DNA of 18,762 bases from JBJHBY01 sp050485745 (GTDB taxonomy: Bacteria > Pseudomonadota > Gammaproteobacteria > Pseudomonadales > CAMLJR01): positions 1 through 18,762 of the forward strand of contig JBJHBY010000040.1 of the NCBI GenBank assembly GCA_050485745.1, written 5' to 3'. Below, in pieces: positions 6,581 to 14,824 of this stretch. The notes beneath the pieces are model-generated. The model did no database searches. It worked only from the letters and a program-made list of their open reading frames with translations, and was not told the origin of the DNA. Made by a program: the position numbers and the translations under genes. How positions within the stretch are numbered: position 1 is the stretch's first letter; the number at the start of each line of letters is the position of its first letter.

Positions 6581-6618
6581 AGGTGCAGCGCCGCGGACTC
6601 AGCGCCGCGGCTGCACCT
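6581..6618. repeat. Hairpin enclosing the hflC stop codon
   Basis: Arms AGGTGCAGC (6581-6589) and GCTGCACCT (6610-6618) pair perfectly. After a 2-base bulge, CGCGG (6592-6596) pairs with CCGCG (6605-6609), leaving an 8-base loop. The hflC stop (6599-6601) lies in the loop. There is no T-tract, so it is not a terminator by itself; it could protect or pause the 3' end of the hflKC message. Confidence 0.5.
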
Positions 6619-7480
6619 CGATACCCCGCAGATAGCGGAAGAAATCGCTGTTCGGGTCCAGCACCAGCACATCGCTGGGGTCGGCAAAGCTCTCCTGGTA
6701 AGCCTGCAGGCTGCGCAGGAAGGCATAGAATTCCAGATCCTTGGAGTAGGCCTCGGCGTAGATCGCGGCGGCACGCGCCTCCCCCTCACCACGCTGGCGC
6801 TGCGCCTCGCGATAGGCATTGGCCTCGAAGATCACCACCTCGCGGTCGGCCGCGGCGCGAATCACCTCCGCTTGCTCGCGACCGGTGGAGCGCTGCTCCT
6901 GGGCCTCACGCTGGCGCTCGGATTTCATCCGATCGAAGACCGACTGGCTGACCCGATCGGGCAGGTCGATGCGCTTGGCGCGAATGTCGATCACCTCGAC
7001 GCCGAATTCCCGCTGGGTGACCTCGGTGACGCGCTCGGTCAATTCGACCATCAGCAAATCCCGCTCGCCCGACACCACCTCGTACATGGTGCGCTCGCCG
7101 AACTGGTTGCGCAGGCCGGTCTTGATCCGCTGACCGAGGAGGGCATGCGCACGCGCTTCCTCGCCGCCAGTGGCCTCGTAGAAAGCAGCGGTATCCATCA
7201 CCCGCCACTTGGCGAAGAAGTCCACATCCAGGGGCTTCTTCTCGACCGTCAGAAACCGCTCCGGCGGGGAGTCGAAAGTCAGGATGCGCGCATCGAACTT
7301 GCGCACCACATTGACCACCGGAATCTTGAAGTGCAGACCGGAGCTGACATCCGGGTTGACCACCTCACCGAACTGCAGCAAGACCGCCCGCTCGGTTTCC
7401 TTGACGATGTAGACACTGTTTGACAAGACCAGCAGAGCGACTGCCAGCAACGCCAACATGGGTACGGCACGGCTGCTCAT
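6599..7480 (-). CDS. hflC: FtsH modulator HflC
   Basis: HflC pairs with HflK to form the large SPFH/prohibitin-type cage that encloses and tunes the FtsH protease in the inner membrane. The 293-aa protein has one N-terminal transmembrane segment (about 7-25) and then an SPFH domain beginning with ETERAVLLQFGEV. A long charged helical region follows (ERQREAQEQRSTGREQAE), as expected for the coiled-coil wall of the cage. The C-terminal end (SDFFRYLRG) is typical of the family. The ATG at 7480 overlaps the hflK stop in an ATGA arrangement, and GGGAGGG lies 7 bases before it, so translation is coupled. Confidence 0.97.
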   Translation of the reverse strand: MSSRAVPMLALLAVALLVLSNSVYIVKETERAVLLQFGEVVNPDVSSGLHFKIPVVNVVRKFDARILTFDSPPERFLTVEKKPLDVDFFAKWRVMDTAAFYEATGGEEARAHALLGQRIKTGLRNQFGERTMYEVVSGERDLLMVELTERVTEVTQREFGVEVIDIRAKRIDLPDRVSQSVFDRMKSERQREAQEQRSTGREQAEVIRAAADREVVIFEANAYREAQRQRGEGEARAAAIYAEAYSKDLEFYAFLRSLQAYQESFADPSDVLVLDPNSDFFRYLRGIEVQPRR

Positions 7481-8664
7481 CGGCGACCCTCCCTTCCAGT
7501 GGCAAGCGGCGCATCACGGCGCATTTGTTGCAGGACGCGGTCGGTCATGACACGCACGTCCGCATCGCTGGCACCGGCCGACGACCCCGCCGAGCGGGTG
7601 TTGCCGGCACGTGATTCCGAACTCCGCTGCACCATTTTGTCCAGCGGCAGATAGAGCAGGTTGGTACCGCTCTCCGAAGCGACCATAACCTTGCTGGTGT
7701 TGCTCATCACGTTCTGCATGGCCTCGATGTAAAGGCGCTCACGCATCACCTCCGGCGCCAGCCGGTACTCGGCGAGGAGGCGATCAAAGCGGTCCGCTTC
7801 ACCCTGGGCTCGCGCCACCACCTGCTCGCGGTAGGCGTTGGCTTCCTCGATAATGCGCTGGGCGCGACCCCGTGCCTCGGGAATCACCGTGTTGGCATAA
7901 CCCTCCGCCTCGTTGCGCAGGCGCTCGCGGTCCTCACGGGCACGGGTCACGTCATCGAAGGCATCCTGCACCTGAGCGGGCGCCTGGGTATCGAGAACGT
8001 TGACCTGGGACACCTGGATACCGGTCTCGTAAAGATCGACATAGCTCTGCAGGCGGTCCTGTACCTCTATGGCGATCTGCTCGCGCCCCTCGGTGATGAC
8101 CAGGTCCATCTCGGTACCACCGACGACATGGCGCAGGGCGCTCTCGGTGGCCTGCTCGAGACTCGCTTCAGGGTTGCGAATGCGCAGCACATACTTGATC
8201 GGATCGACAACGCGATACTGCACCGAAATATTGACGTCAACGATGTTCTCGTCCTCGGTCAGCATATGGGCCCGGTGCCCGATGGAGCGCATGCGGGTGA
8301 CGTTGACGATGGTGACATTGTCGATCAGTGGGGGATTCCAGTGCAGACCCGGCATCACCGTATCGTGGTAGACACCGAGGCGCAGCACGATGCCACGCTC
8401 CTGCTGGTCCACCTGATAGAAGCCGAACAGGGCCCAGACCACCAGCGCCACCACCAGGAGCCCGCCAAACAGCGCGCCACCGGCCTTGAAGCTGCCACCG
8501 GATCCACCGGAACCCGAGCCCTGGCCACCCTTGCCGCCGAACAGCCCGTTCAGCCGATCCTGCAGCTTGCGAAACGCCTCGTCCAGATCCGGCGGCCCCT
8601 GATCACCATTTCCGCCACCCCAGGGGTCCTTGTTCTTTCCGCCTCCAGGCTCATTCCAAGCCAT
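7477..8664 (-). CDS. hflK: FtsH modulator HflK
   Basis: HflK is the partner of HflC in the inner-membrane complex that controls FtsH. The 395-aa product has the usual N-terminal Gly/Pro-rich cytoplasmic tail (MAWNEPGGGK...DPWGGG), a very Gly/Ser-rich linker (43-57), a transmembrane segment at about 62-82 and an SPFH domain beginning QVDQQERGIVLRLG. A long helical region (ARGRAQRIIEEANAYREQV) is followed by the strand LLYLPLDKM. The low-complexity tail, rich in Ser, Gly and Ala after about residue 348, is normal for HflK. The ATG at 8664 has AGGAG about 7 bases upstream. It is followed by hflC with a 4-base overlap. Confidence 0.97.
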   Translation of the reverse strand: MAWNEPGGGKNKDPWGGGNGDQGPPDLDEAFRKLQDRLNGLFGGKGGQGSGSGGSGGSFKAGGALFGGLLVVALVVWALFGFYQVDQQERGIVLRLGVYHDTVMPGLHWNPPLIDNVTIVNVTRMRSIGHRAHMLTEDENIVDVNISVQYRVVDPIKYVLRIRNPEASLEQATESALRHVVGGTEMDLVITEGREQIAIEVQDRLQSYVDLYETGIQVSQVNVLDTQAPAQVQDAFDDVTRAREDRERLRNEAEGYANTVIPEARGRAQRIIEEANAYREQVVARAQGEADRFDRLLAEYRLAPEVMRERLYIEAMQNVMSNTSKVMVASESGTNLLYLPLDKMVQRSSESRAGNTRSAGSSAGASDADVRVMTDRVLQQMRRDAPLATGREGRR

Positions 8665-8725
8665 GTCGATTCTCCTGGCTGTATGACGACGACGCTAGCG
8701 CGCCGCAGGGCATCGGCCCTCGACC

Positions 8726-8753
8726 GGGGGCGGCTTACTGAGAGCCGCCACCC
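8726..8753. repeat. Leader hairpin between hflX and hflK
   Basis: GGCGGCT (8729-8735) pairs with AGCCGCC (8743-8749) around a 7-base loop. Three further G-C pairs extend it past a 1-base bulge. It would form near the 5' end of the hflK message if transcription starts from the -10 at 8770-8775. Without a T-tract it is not an evident terminator for hflX. Confidence 0.5.
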
Positions 8754-8769
8754 CCGCGCAAAGGGCTGC

Positions 8770-8778
8770 AGTCTAGCA
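8770..8778 (-). promoter_or_regulatory. Likely hflKC promoter, extended -10
   Basis: TGC-TAGACT on the minus strand is an extended -10 in an A/T-richer patch (AAATTTGC) within the 172-base hflX-hflK gap. No clear -35 is seen. The predicted start near 8763 gives a leader of about 98 bases with one strong hairpin. Confidence 0.4.
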
Positions 8779-8836
8779 AATTTCGGCGCGCGTTCGCTAA
8801 GAAAACCGGCCGAGGCGATTCCGGGGGAGGTCCCGC

Positions 8837-10126
8837 TCAGCCGGCGCGCTGCACCAGCGCACCCGGATCGAGGTTTTCCGCGTGCATCAAGCGCCGGAAA
8901 TCCACTGTGGGCATGCGGATCTCGAGCTCCATGTCATCGCCATCGACACGCTCCGACAACACTGCACCAGCGGCAAACAGACGTGCCCTGAGGCGCCCCA
9001 TTCGGGCCGACAGGCGCAGGCTGCCGGCAACCATCTCATGGCCCAGACAGGCGCCCAGCACACTGGCCAGCTCTTCGAGCCCCTGGCGCCGCGCCGCCGA
9101 AAGCCACACCCGCAGGGGACGACCGGCGCCGTCGCGATCAATACGCGGCGCCTGACCGAGCAGATCGATCTTGTTGTACACCTCAAGGCGGGGCTGGGTA
9201 TCGGCGCCGATTTCAGCCAGCACCGCCTCGACCTGGCCGACATGCTCGTCGCGCTCCGGGTCGGCCGCATCGATGACATGCAGCAGCAGGTCGGCACGCG
9301 CGGCCTCTTCCAGGGTGGCGCGAAAGGCCTCCACCAGCTTGTGCGGCAGGTCGCGAATGAAACCCACCGTATCCGCAAGAATCACCGGCCCCAACTCCGG
9401 AACCTCGAGCCGCCGCAAAGTCGGGTCGAGCGTGGCGAACAACTGATCCGCCGCATACACGGTGGCGTCGGTCAGTGCGTTGAACAGGGTTGACTTGCCC
9501 GCGTTGGTGTAACCCACCAGCGCGATGGTGGGTACATCCGCGCGGCGCCGGGCCCGACGCCCCTCGCTGCGCTGGCGCCGCACCTTTTCCAGGCGACGTT
9601 CGATGGCGGTAATGCGCAGGCGCAACAGGCGGCGATCTGTCTCGAGCTGGGTTTCACCAGGGCCGCGCAGGCCGATACCACCCTTCTGCCGCTCGAGGTG
9701 GGTCCAGCCACGAACCAGGCGCGTGGACATATGGCGCAACTGCGCCAGCTCGACCTGAAGCTTGCCTTCGTGGGTGCGCGCGCGCTGGGCAAAAATATCG
9801 AGGATCAGACCGGTGCGATCCAGCACCCGGCACTGCAGGCTGCGCTCGATGTTGCGCTCCTGGCTCGGAGTAAGGGCATGGTTGAAAAGAACCAGCTCGG
9901 CGCACTCGGCCCTGACCCGCTCGGCGATCTCTTCAAGCTTGCCGACGCCAACGAAGCTGCGCGCGGACGGCGTGCTGCGCTGGCCTCGCACCAGAGCAAC
10001 AGGCAACGCCCCTGCGGAACGGGCCAACTCCTCGAACTCCACCGGATCGCCCATGCAATCCGCCGCCGCCAGGTCGATATGGACCAGGACAGCGCGTTCA
10101 CCGATATCAGGGCGCTCGAACAGCAA
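8837..10126 (-). CDS. hflX: GTPase HflX, ribosome-splitting factor
   Basis: HflX is a GTPase that binds and splits stalled 70S ribosomes under heat or antibiotic stress. The 429-aa protein matches the family length. The N-terminal HflX domain carries GRTGL-like and LERQKGGIGLRGPGETQLE signatures (145-162). The GTPase domain has G1 GYTNAGKST (205-213), G3 DTVGF (252-256), G4 NKID (318-321) and the G5 Ser-Ala at 343-344. The start is taken as the TTG at 10126, since AGGGGA lies 5 bases upstream and the N-terminus (LFERPDIGERAVLVH) then lines up with other HflX proteins. It begins 15 bases after hfq, so the pair is probably one transcript. Confidence 0.95.
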   Translation of the reverse strand: MLFERPDIGERAVLVHIDLAAADCMGDPVEFEELARSAGALPVALVRGQRSTPSARSFVGVGKLEEIAERVRAECAELVLFNHALTPSQERNIERSLQCRVLDRTGLILDIFAQRARTHEGKLQVELAQLRHMSTRLVRGWTHLERQKGGIGLRGPGETQLETDRRLLRLRITAIERRLEKVRRQRSEGRRARRRADVPTIALVGYTNAGKSTLFNALTDATVYAADQLFATLDPTLRRLEVPELGPVILADTVGFIRDLPHKLVEAFRATLEEAARADLLLHVIDAADPERDEHVGQVEAVLAEIGADTQPRLEVYNKIDLLGQAPRIDRDGAGRPLRVWLSAARRQGLEELASVLGACLGHEMVAGSLRLSARMGRLRARLFAAGAVLSERVDGDDMELEIRMPTVDFRRLMHAENLDPGALVQRAG

Positions 10127-10131
10127 CCGGA

Positions 10132-10137
10132 TCCCCT
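10132..10137 (-). promoter_or_regulatory. Ribosome binding site supporting the TTG start of hflX
   Basis: AGGGGA on the minus strand is 5 bases before the TTG at 10126. No ATG or GTG in frame gives a HflX-like N-terminus. Confidence 0.65.
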
Positions 10138-10141
10138 GGCA

Positions 10142-10396
10142 TCAGCCGGCGTCACCGCCCTCTTCCTGGGGCGGATTCTGCAATGGCAGGCGCACGACCC
10201 GGGAGGGAACGACAGTAGAAATCGCATGCTTGTACACCATCTGACTGACGGTGTTCTTGAGCAGCACCACAAACTGGTCGAACGACTCGATCTGGCCCTG
10301 CAGCTTGATGCCGTTGACCAGATAGATGGAAACCGGAATGCGCTCCTTGCGCAAAATATTCAGGTAAGGGTCTTGTAGGCTATGCCCTTTCGACAT
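10142..10396 (-). CDS. hfq: RNA chaperone Hfq
   Basis: Hfq is a hexameric Sm-like protein that helps small RNAs pair with mRNAs. The 84-aa product is nearly textbook over its core, with SLQDPYLN at the start, the Sm1 region VSIYLVNGIKLQGQIESFD and the Sm2 motif YKHAISTVVPS. RNA-contact residues Gln8, Asp9, Lys31, Phe42, Tyr55, Lys56 and His57 are all in place. The C-terminal tail after residue 66 is short and acidic (QEEGGDAG), closer to Pseudomonas-type Hfq than to the long E. coli tail. The ATG at 10396 is chosen from family alignment; the open frame extends 17 codons upstream without support. An AAGG/GGAG cluster precedes it. Confidence 0.98.
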   Translation of the reverse strand: MSKGHSLQDPYLNILRKERIPVSIYLVNGIKLQGQIESFDQFVVLLKNTVSQMVYKHAISTVVPSRVVRLPLQNPPQEEGGDAG

Positions 10397-10558
10397 GACC
10401 TTCATCTCCAAGCTAAGGGCCCAAATCCAAAACGGGGGCCGAATCAATCAACAGTGACGAGACCTGACCACCGCGCACGGCATGCGCTGAAAAGCTGGGA
10501 CTGCGGCGGCCGGAATCGGTTCACTCCGGCACAAGCCCTGAAAACGGCGGTTACCGCC

Positions 10559-10564
10559 AGTATA
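10559..10564 (-). promoter_or_regulatory. Likely hfq promoter, -10 TATACT
   Basis: TATACT on the minus strand, 5 of 6 to consensus, lies 10 bases past the miaA stop in the 177-base miaA-hfq gap. No good -35 is visible. The predicted start near 10552 gives a leader of about 155 bases. hfq having its own promoters besides miaA read-through is known in E. coli. Confidence 0.4.
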
Positions 10565-10573
10565 CCCCAAAGA

Positions 10574-11584
10574 TCACCCCCCAATGCAGTGACTTTCCAG
10601 ATATATCCTGGCTGCCTGCAGTGCCGACGTACCCTCCGCAGCGGTTTCCGGCAGGGCCTCGCCAGTGCAGGCGCGCACCCGCTCCTCGCCATCCAGGCAC
10701 AGGCAGTGCAGGTCCGGCCAGCCGCGCAGCCAGGTCAGCTGGCGCTTCGCCAGCTGTCGGGTGGCAGCGATGCCCCGCGCCACCATGGTGTCGTAGTCGA
10801 CCTCTCCATCGAGGTACTCCCACACCTGACGATAGCCCACAGCCCGCACCGCGGGCAGGCCGGGGTGCAGATCCCCACGTGCGCGCAGGGCGCGGACCTC
10901 GTCCACCAGCCCCAGGTCGAGCATGGCCCGGAAGCGCCGCTCGATACGCCGATGCAGCCAGGGCCGGTCCAGCGGAATCAGGGCGAGCTGCAACAGCCGC
11001 CAGGGCAGATCCTCGGTGACCTGCCGCGCCTGCCAGTCACTGAGGCTGCGCCCGCTGGCATGCCAGACCTCCAGAGCACGCTGGATACGTTGCGAGTGCC
11101 GCGGATGAATCCGCGCAGCAGCCGCGGGGTCGACCTCCGCCAGCTCCGCGTGCAGCGCCGGCCAACCACGCCGGGCGGCCTCCGCCTCAATGCGCGCACG
11201 CAATGCCGGATCTGTCTCCGGCAATGCGGCCAGGCCCTCGCGCAGGGCCTTGAAATACAGCATGGTGCCACCCACCAGCAGCGGAATACGCCCGGCGGCG
11301 GTAATCTCGGTCATCGCCCGCAGCGCGTCCTCGCGGAAGCGGGCGACGGAATAGGGTTCGGCGGGGTCACAGATGCCCAGCAGCCGGTGGGGCGCCGCGG
11401 CCAACTCCTCCGCACTGGGCCGCGCCGCGCCGATATCCAGTCCACGGTAAACCAGGGCGGAATCGACACTGATGATCTCGAAGGGATATTCACGGCACAG
11501 CTCGATCGCCAGCGCCGTCTTGCCCATCGCCGTGGGACCCATCAGCGCCAACGCCGGGGGCCGGGTCGCGAGCGGCCGGGTCAA
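10574..11584 (-). CDS. miaA: tRNA dimethylallyltransferase MiaA
   Basis: MiaA adds the dimethylallyl group to A37 of tRNAs reading UNN codons, the first step to ms2i6A. Family hallmarks are the P-loop GPTAMGKT (16-23), VDSALVYRGLDIG (40-52), VGGTMLYFKAL (104-114), and near the C-terminus RAVGYRQVWEYL with TRQLAKRQLTWLRGW. The start is uncertain. I take the TTG at 11584, 2 bases after the mutL stop, with a G-rich stretch about 9 bases upstream, giving 336 aa. An ATG at 11662 would overlap mutL by 76 bases and add a 26-residue, Pro/Gly-rich extension unlike the family. Translation is probably coupled to mutL. Confidence 0.95.
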   Translation of the reverse strand: MTRPLATRPPALALMGPTAMGKTALAIELCREYPFEIISVDSALVYRGLDIGAARPSAEELAAAPHRLLGICDPAEPYSVARFREDALRAMTEITAAGRIPLLVGGTMLYFKALREGLAALPETDPALRARIEAEAARRGWPALHAELAEVDPAAAARIHPRHSQRIQRALEVWHASGRSLSDWQARQVTEDLPWRLLQLALIPLDRPWLHRRIERRFRAMLDLGLVDEVRALRARGDLHPGLPAVRAVGYRQVWEYLDGEVDYDTMVARGIAATRQLAKRQLTWLRGWPDLHCLCLDGEERVRACTGEALPETAAEGTSALQAARIYLESHCIGG

Positions 11585-11586
11585 GG

Positions 11587-13422
11587 CTAGCGCCCCCGCA
11601 GGAACAGACGATCCAGTTCCGCCAGGCTGAGCCGGGTCCAGGTGGGGCGCCCATGATTGCACTGGCCGGAGCGCTCGGTGGCCTCCATGTCGCGCAGCAG
11701 GGCGTTCATCTCCGGCACGCTGAGACGGCGATTGGCGCGCACCGAGCTGTGGCAGGCCATGGTCGCCAGCAGTTCATTGATACGATTCTCCACCCGGTGC
11801 GAACGACCCTGCGCGAGCAGGTCGGCAAGCACATCCCGCACCAGTTGCTCGACATCCACTCCCGCCAGCTGCACCGGCACCTGCCGCACCAGCAGTGACT
11901 CCGGACCACTGCGCTCGAGCACGATGCCCAGCTCGCGAAAAGCACCAGCCTCGGCCTCCGCGCAATCGGCCTCGCGCGTGCTGACGGCCATCCCCAGGGG
12001 CACCAGCAAGGGCTGGCTGCGAATACCGCTGTCTGCGTGAGCCGCCTTCATGCGCTCATACGTGATGCGCTCATGGGCTGCATGCATATCCACCAGCACC
12101 AGCCCCTCGGCATTTTCAGCAAGAATGTAGATTCCCTTGAGCTGTGCCAGTGCATAGCCCAGAGGCGGCACGTCGCTGGCGCCCGCGGCATCCATCGTGT
12201 CATCTGCCCGTGAGGCGGGCGCCGCGGCGTACAGGTCCCGATAGGCGACCAGCTGCTCCGACACCGCGCCACGGCCCGGTGCCGACGGCAGTGACATGGC
12301 CATCTGCCAGGACGGGGCAGGAGACGACTGCGTAACCGCAGCTGCGGCATCCACGACGTCCGTCGCAGCGGGGCTTGCACCAGTGTCGGACACCGGCAGC
12401 GCAGCGCCCTGGCCGGCGCGCTGCTCCGCCAGCAGGCGGTGCAGGCTGCGGAACAGAAAGTCGTGTACCAGGCGGCCGTCACGGAAGCGCACTTCGTGCT
12501 TGGTCGGATGCACATTGACATCGACCCGGGCCGGGTCCAGCTCCAGAAACAGCACGTAGGCCGGGTGGCGCCCATGAAACAGCACATCCTGATAGGCCTG
12601 GCGCACGGCGTGGGTGACCAGCCGGTCGCGGATACTGCGTCCGTTCACATAGAAATGCTGCAGATCTGCCTGGCTGCGGGAGAAACTCGGCAAGCCAACC
12701 CAGCCCCGGAGACGCAGCCCGGCGGCCTCCGCTTCGACCGGCAGCGCCTGCTCCATGAACGCCGGCCCGCAAAGGGCGGCGACGCGCCGCTCCCGTTCCG
12801 GCGCGCTGGCGCAGGGCTTGAGCTGGTGCACGACCCGCTGATTGTGGCGCAGGGTGAAACCGACATCGAAGCGTGCCAGCGCCAGGCGCTTGAGCATGTC
12901 CTCGATGTGCCCAAACTCGGTTTTCTCGGTGCGCAGGAATTTGCGGCGAGCTGGCGTGTTGAAAAACAGGTCACACACCTCAACCGTGGTGCCACGCGGG
13001 TGTGGCGCGGGGGCCAGGCTGACGGCCATATCCCTGCCCTCGCTGCGCGCCGACCAGCCGGCACCGGGGTCATCGCTGGCATTGGAGGTCAGGGTCAGAC
13101 GGGACACGGAGCTGATACTGGCGAGGGCTTCGCCACGAAAACCCAGGCTGGCAACACGCTCCAGGTCCTCAAGGCCACCAATCTTGCTGGTGGCATGGCG
13201 GCACAGGGAGAGCTCGAGATCCTCGCGGTCGATACCACAGCCATCGTCGCGGATACGGATACGCTTGCTGCCACCGGCATCGACATCCACCTCGACGCGA
13301 CGGGCGTCGGCATCCAGGCTGTTTTCCAGCAATTCCTTGATCACGGAGGCGGGGCGCTCGACCACCTCGCCCGCGGCGATCTGGTTGGCCAGCCGCGGGT
13401 CGAGCAGCTTGATTCGGGGCAT
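11587..13422 (-). CDS. mutL: DNA mismatch repair protein MutL, endonuclease type
   Basis: MutL links MutS mismatch recognition to strand removal. The 611-aa protein has a GHKL ATPase domain: catalytic Glu30 in KELLENSLDA, DDGCGI at 59-64, GFRGEAL at 94-100 and PRGTTVEV at 142-149. A Ser5-like transducer domain (DVNVHPTKHEVRF, 301-313) and a variable Ala/Ser-rich linker (about 335-420) follow. The C-terminal dimerisation domain carries the metal-site motif DMHA-X2-E-X4-E (445-456), ACHSSVR (556-562), CNHGRP (588-593) and a final FLR (607-609). These are the motifs of nicking MutL proteins (Bacillus, Pseudomonas), absent from E. coli MutL. The ATG at 13422 lies 21 bases after amiB and has no clear RBS. 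Confidence 0.97.
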   Translation of the reverse strand: MPRIKLLDPRLANQIAAGEVVERPASVIKELLENSLDADARRVEVDVDAGGSKRIRIRDDGCGIDREDLELSLCRHATSKIGGLEDLERVASLGFRGEALASISSVSRLTLTSNASDDPGAGWSARSEGRDMAVSLAPAPHPRGTTVEVCDLFFNTPARRKFLRTEKTEFGHIEDMLKRLALARFDVGFTLRHNQRVVHQLKPCASAPERERRVAALCGPAFMEQALPVEAEAAGLRLRGWVGLPSFSRSQADLQHFYVNGRSIRDRLVTHAVRQAYQDVLFHGRHPAYVLFLELDPARVDVNVHPTKHEVRFRDGRLVHDFLFRSLHRLLAEQRAGQGAALPVSDTGASPAATDVVDAAAAVTQSSPAPSWQMAMSLPSAPGRGAVSEQLVAYRDLYAAAPASRADDTMDAAGASDVPPLGYALAQLKGIYILAENAEGLVLVDMHAAHERITYERMKAAHADSGIRSQPLLVPLGMAVSTREADCAEAEAGAFRELGIVLERSGPESLLVRQVPVQLAGVDVEQLVRDVLADLLAQGRSHRVENRINELLATMACHSSVRANRRLSVPEMNALLRDMEATERSGQCNHGRPTWTRLSLAELDRLFLRGR

Positions 13423-13443
13423 GGTAACGGGTCGCGCTGAGGA

Positions 13444-14760
13444 TCAGGGGATGATCAGGGTCTGGCCTGCACGAATGCGGTTGTCCGCCAGGCCATTGTG
13501 TTCCCTGAGCGCGGACACCGTAACACGGTGGCGATGGGCGATGGAAGAGAGGGTGTCACCACGGGCGATGACATACTCGGTGCTCCCCGGCCGGCCATTG
13601 CGCTTGACCCAGGCGAGGTAGGTGTCCGGCGGCGGCCGCTGGCTGAAGTAACCGTTGATTCCGTCGAAGATGGCGCGTGCCATCTGCTGCTGGTAGGCGC
13701 TGGTAGCAAGCCTGCGCGCCTCCTCGGGGTTGGAGATGAACCCCGTCTCCACCAGGATCGAGGGGATGTCCGGCGAGCGCAGCACGGCAAAACCCGCCTG
13801 TTCCACGCGACGGCTGTGCAGATGTGCGATCCCCCCCATCGACTGCAGGATATGGTCACCCACCTTGAGACTGGCATCCAGGCTGGCGCTCATCGAGAGG
13901 TCCGCGAGCACCTTGACCAGTTCATTGTCCTTGCCCTCGATGGGCACGCCACCGATGGCATCGGCGCTGTTCTCACTGGCGGCGAGAAAGCCCGCCATGG
14001 TGCTGGAGGCACCACGCCAGGACAGGGCGTAGACAGAGGCCCCCCGGGCCTGCGGCGTGGTGAAGGCATCGGCGTGCACCGATACCATCAAATCAGCCTG
14101 GGCCTTGCGTGCCAGCTGCCGGCGTTGCTGCAGACTGACAAAGTAATCGCCATCGCGGATCAGCACGGCGCGGTAGCCGGGCTCGCGGTCAATCAGCGCC
14201 GCCAGCTCCCGGGCGATGGCCAGCACCACCCGCTTCTCCTGCACGCCACCCGGGCCGATGGCACCCGGGTCCTCACCGCCGTGGCCGGGGTCGATAGCGA
14301 TGACCACGTCGCGGCGCTGGCTCATGTCCACATGCCTGACGGAGGCGCTACGCTGCTTGCGATCGTGCAGGTCGATGACCAGACGATTGCCGTGCTCACC
14401 GCTGGGACGCAACAGAAAACTGCGTGGATCGACCGCTTCGCTCAGGTCGAACACGACGCGCAAATCACCCTGGTTGCGCGCCGCATGCCGCACCCGCTCG
14501 ATCGGGCTGCTCCCCAGATCCAGGCCTGACAGGTCGGCGCGCATCCGCGCTCCGCTGATGTCCACGACCAGGCGGTCCGGGTTCTGCAGGGAAATAACCC
14601 GATGCTCCACCGGACCACTGAGTTCGAGCACGACACGGGTATGATCGGGTGCCCGCCAGACCCGGGCTTCGCGCACGTCGGCCGCGGCCACGACGCCGCT
14701 CCAGGCCAGCAACAGGCCCGGCAGGATCCCCAGCAATGCTCCGATCCGTTTGAACGACAT
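13444..14760 (-). CDS. amiB: N-acetylmuramoyl-L-alanine amidase (AMIN, Amidase_3, LysM)
   Basis: This periplasmic zinc amidase cuts the lactyl-amide bond in peptidoglycan to separate daughter cells. The 438-aa protein has a signal peptide (cut near residue 26 after VVAA), an AMIN septum-targeting domain at about 29-132, an Amidase_3 catalytic domain at about 152-373 and one LysM at about 395-437. Zinc and catalytic residues are His160 (DPGHGGEDPGA), Glu175, His229 (SVHADA) and Glu338 (VETGFISN). The segment at about 272-300 (EGKDNELVKVLADLSM) matches the autoinhibitory insert that EnvC or NlpD activators displace in AmiB/AmiC. AmiB is preferred to AmiC because of the LysM and the position before mutL. 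The ATG at 14760 has only a weak GGG upstream. Confidence 0.94.
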   Translation of the reverse strand: MSFKRIGALLGILPGLLLAWSGVVAAADVREARVWRAPDHTRVVLELSGPVEHRVISLQNPDRLVVDISGARMRADLSGLDLGSSPIERVRHAARNQGDLRVVFDLSEAVDPRSFLLRPSGEHGNRLVIDLHDRKQRSASVRHVDMSQRRDVVIAIDPGHGGEDPGAIGPGGVQEKRVVLAIARELAALIDREPGYRAVLIRDGDYFVSLQQRRQLARKAQADLMVSVHADAFTTPQARGASVYALSWRGASSTMAGFLAASENSADAIGGVPIEGKDNELVKVLADLSMSASLDASLKVGDHILQSMGGIAHLHSRRVEQAGFAVLRSPDIPSILVETGFISNPEEARRLATSAYQQQMARAIFDGINGYFSQRPPPDTYLAWVKRNGRPGSTEYVIARGDTLSSIAHRHRVTVSALREHNGLADNRIRAGQTLIIP

Positions 14761-14787
14761 GTACCCGGCCCAGACAGCTTGTTAAGC

Positions 14788-14815
14788 AGTGTAATTAAAT
14801 TCGGACTTTAGACAA
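14788..14815 (-). promoter_or_regulatory. Likely promoter for amiB-mutL-miaA
   Basis: On the minus strand -35 TTGTCT (14815-14810) and -10 TACACT (14793-14788) are 16 bases apart, each 4 of 6 to consensus. They lie in the only A/T-rich patch between tsaE and amiB. The predicted start near 14781 leaves a leader of about 20 bases. Confidence 0.4.
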
Positions 14816-14824
14816 TTGAAATTT

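Noticed and set aside
6391..6819. Upstream extension of the DUF2065 frame to 6819
   Set aside because: It would run through the intrinsic terminator and into hflC. The family is about 61 residues, matching the ATG at 6390.
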